A stretch of DNA of 64,000 nt from Strongylocentrotus purpuratus (Eukaryota; Echinodermata; Echinoidea; Camarodonta; Strongylocentrotidae), in contig NW_022145597.1 in NCBI RefSeq assembly GCF_000002235.5, positions 25,560,423 to 25,624,422 of the forward strand, given 5' to 3'. Position 1 is the stretch's first letter; the number at the start of each line of letters is the position of its first letter. A program made the translations under genes and the position numbers. The notes below the pieces were generated by a model. It ran no database searches and had not been told where the DNA came from. It saw only the letters and a program-made list of their open reading frames with translations. Below, one piece after another: positions 63,795 to 64,000 of this stretch.

Positions 63795-64000
63795 TTAAAA
63801 TAAAATTAAAATCCACCATTTGGCCAACAAGTTAAAATAATTGTTTGAATAAAAATTTTAAAAAATCAATAAATGAAATATGTAACGAATTTTGGAGGAA
63901 AGGGAAGAAAGTATTATCACAGTTATGGGAAGGATGAGAGCGCAAAAAATGTACCTGTACACGGTTCCGGGTTGGGAATCTGGTTTAATATACGATATTG

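Noticed and set aside
63953-64000. Glypican N-terminal exon at the window edge
   Set aside because: A possible donor follows an open frame, but the residues do not match glypican exon 1 or 2 and the exon would be cut by the edge.

Overview
The window looks like nuclear DNA of a marine deuterostome invertebrate, most plausibly a sea urchin or a close echinoderm relative. That reading is inference. It rests on split metazoan genes with AT-rich introns, one glypican of the GPC1/2/4/6 branch, and a dense mixture of small foldback and TTAA-flanked elements, tRNA-derived SINEs, a Harbinger transposon, microsatellites and long G or C runs. I cannot name the species.

Three host genes are visible. 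(1) The 3' part of BCS1L, the mitochondrial AAA chaperone for complex III, lies on the plus strand at 604-5430. Its earlier exons lie left of the window. It is bordered on both sides by tandem partial copies of itself: about 200-bp copies of an intron/exon junction before 604, and three decayed copies of the C-terminal coding segment at 5431-5945. (2) A two-exon PIGZ-like gene (GPI mannosyltransferase 4 family) lies on the minus strand at 10571-12944, convergent with BCS1L. Three family motifs in it are altered. (3) A glypican lies on the minus strand, with eight visible exons from 53901 down to 28692. It has the SGSGSGSG heparan sulfate attachment site, a GPI-anchor tail and an expanded linker with a furin-like site. 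Its N-terminal exons were not found in 53.9-64 kb and may lie beyond the right edge. The 5.5 kb after its stop codon is AT-rich and almost free of transposons, and may be a long 3'UTR.

The accessory region is 13.2-22.5 kb. In order it holds a short Penelope-like fragment with inverted ends, a foldback element with about 170-bp arms, and a probable Harbinger element. The Harbinger element carries two convergent, apparently intact genes: a Myb/SANT-like protein of 194 aa and a DDE nuclease of 300 aa encoded in three in-phase exons. A non-autonomous hAT-like element with a perfect 8-bp target duplication sits in the probable 5' part. It contains a second hAT-like element carrying a piece of a C2H2 zinc-finger gene.

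The introns and intergenic DNA hold a rich set of small elements. There are eight TTAA-flanked inverted-repeat elements in several families (one 366-bp family has two copies that look very similar), a recurring 70-90 bp hairpin in five places, two SINE families, a 353-bp TA-flanked element, several palindromes, a roughly 105-bp minisatellite and telomere-like arrays. All boundaries and comparisons were made by eye. No database search or alignment was run.
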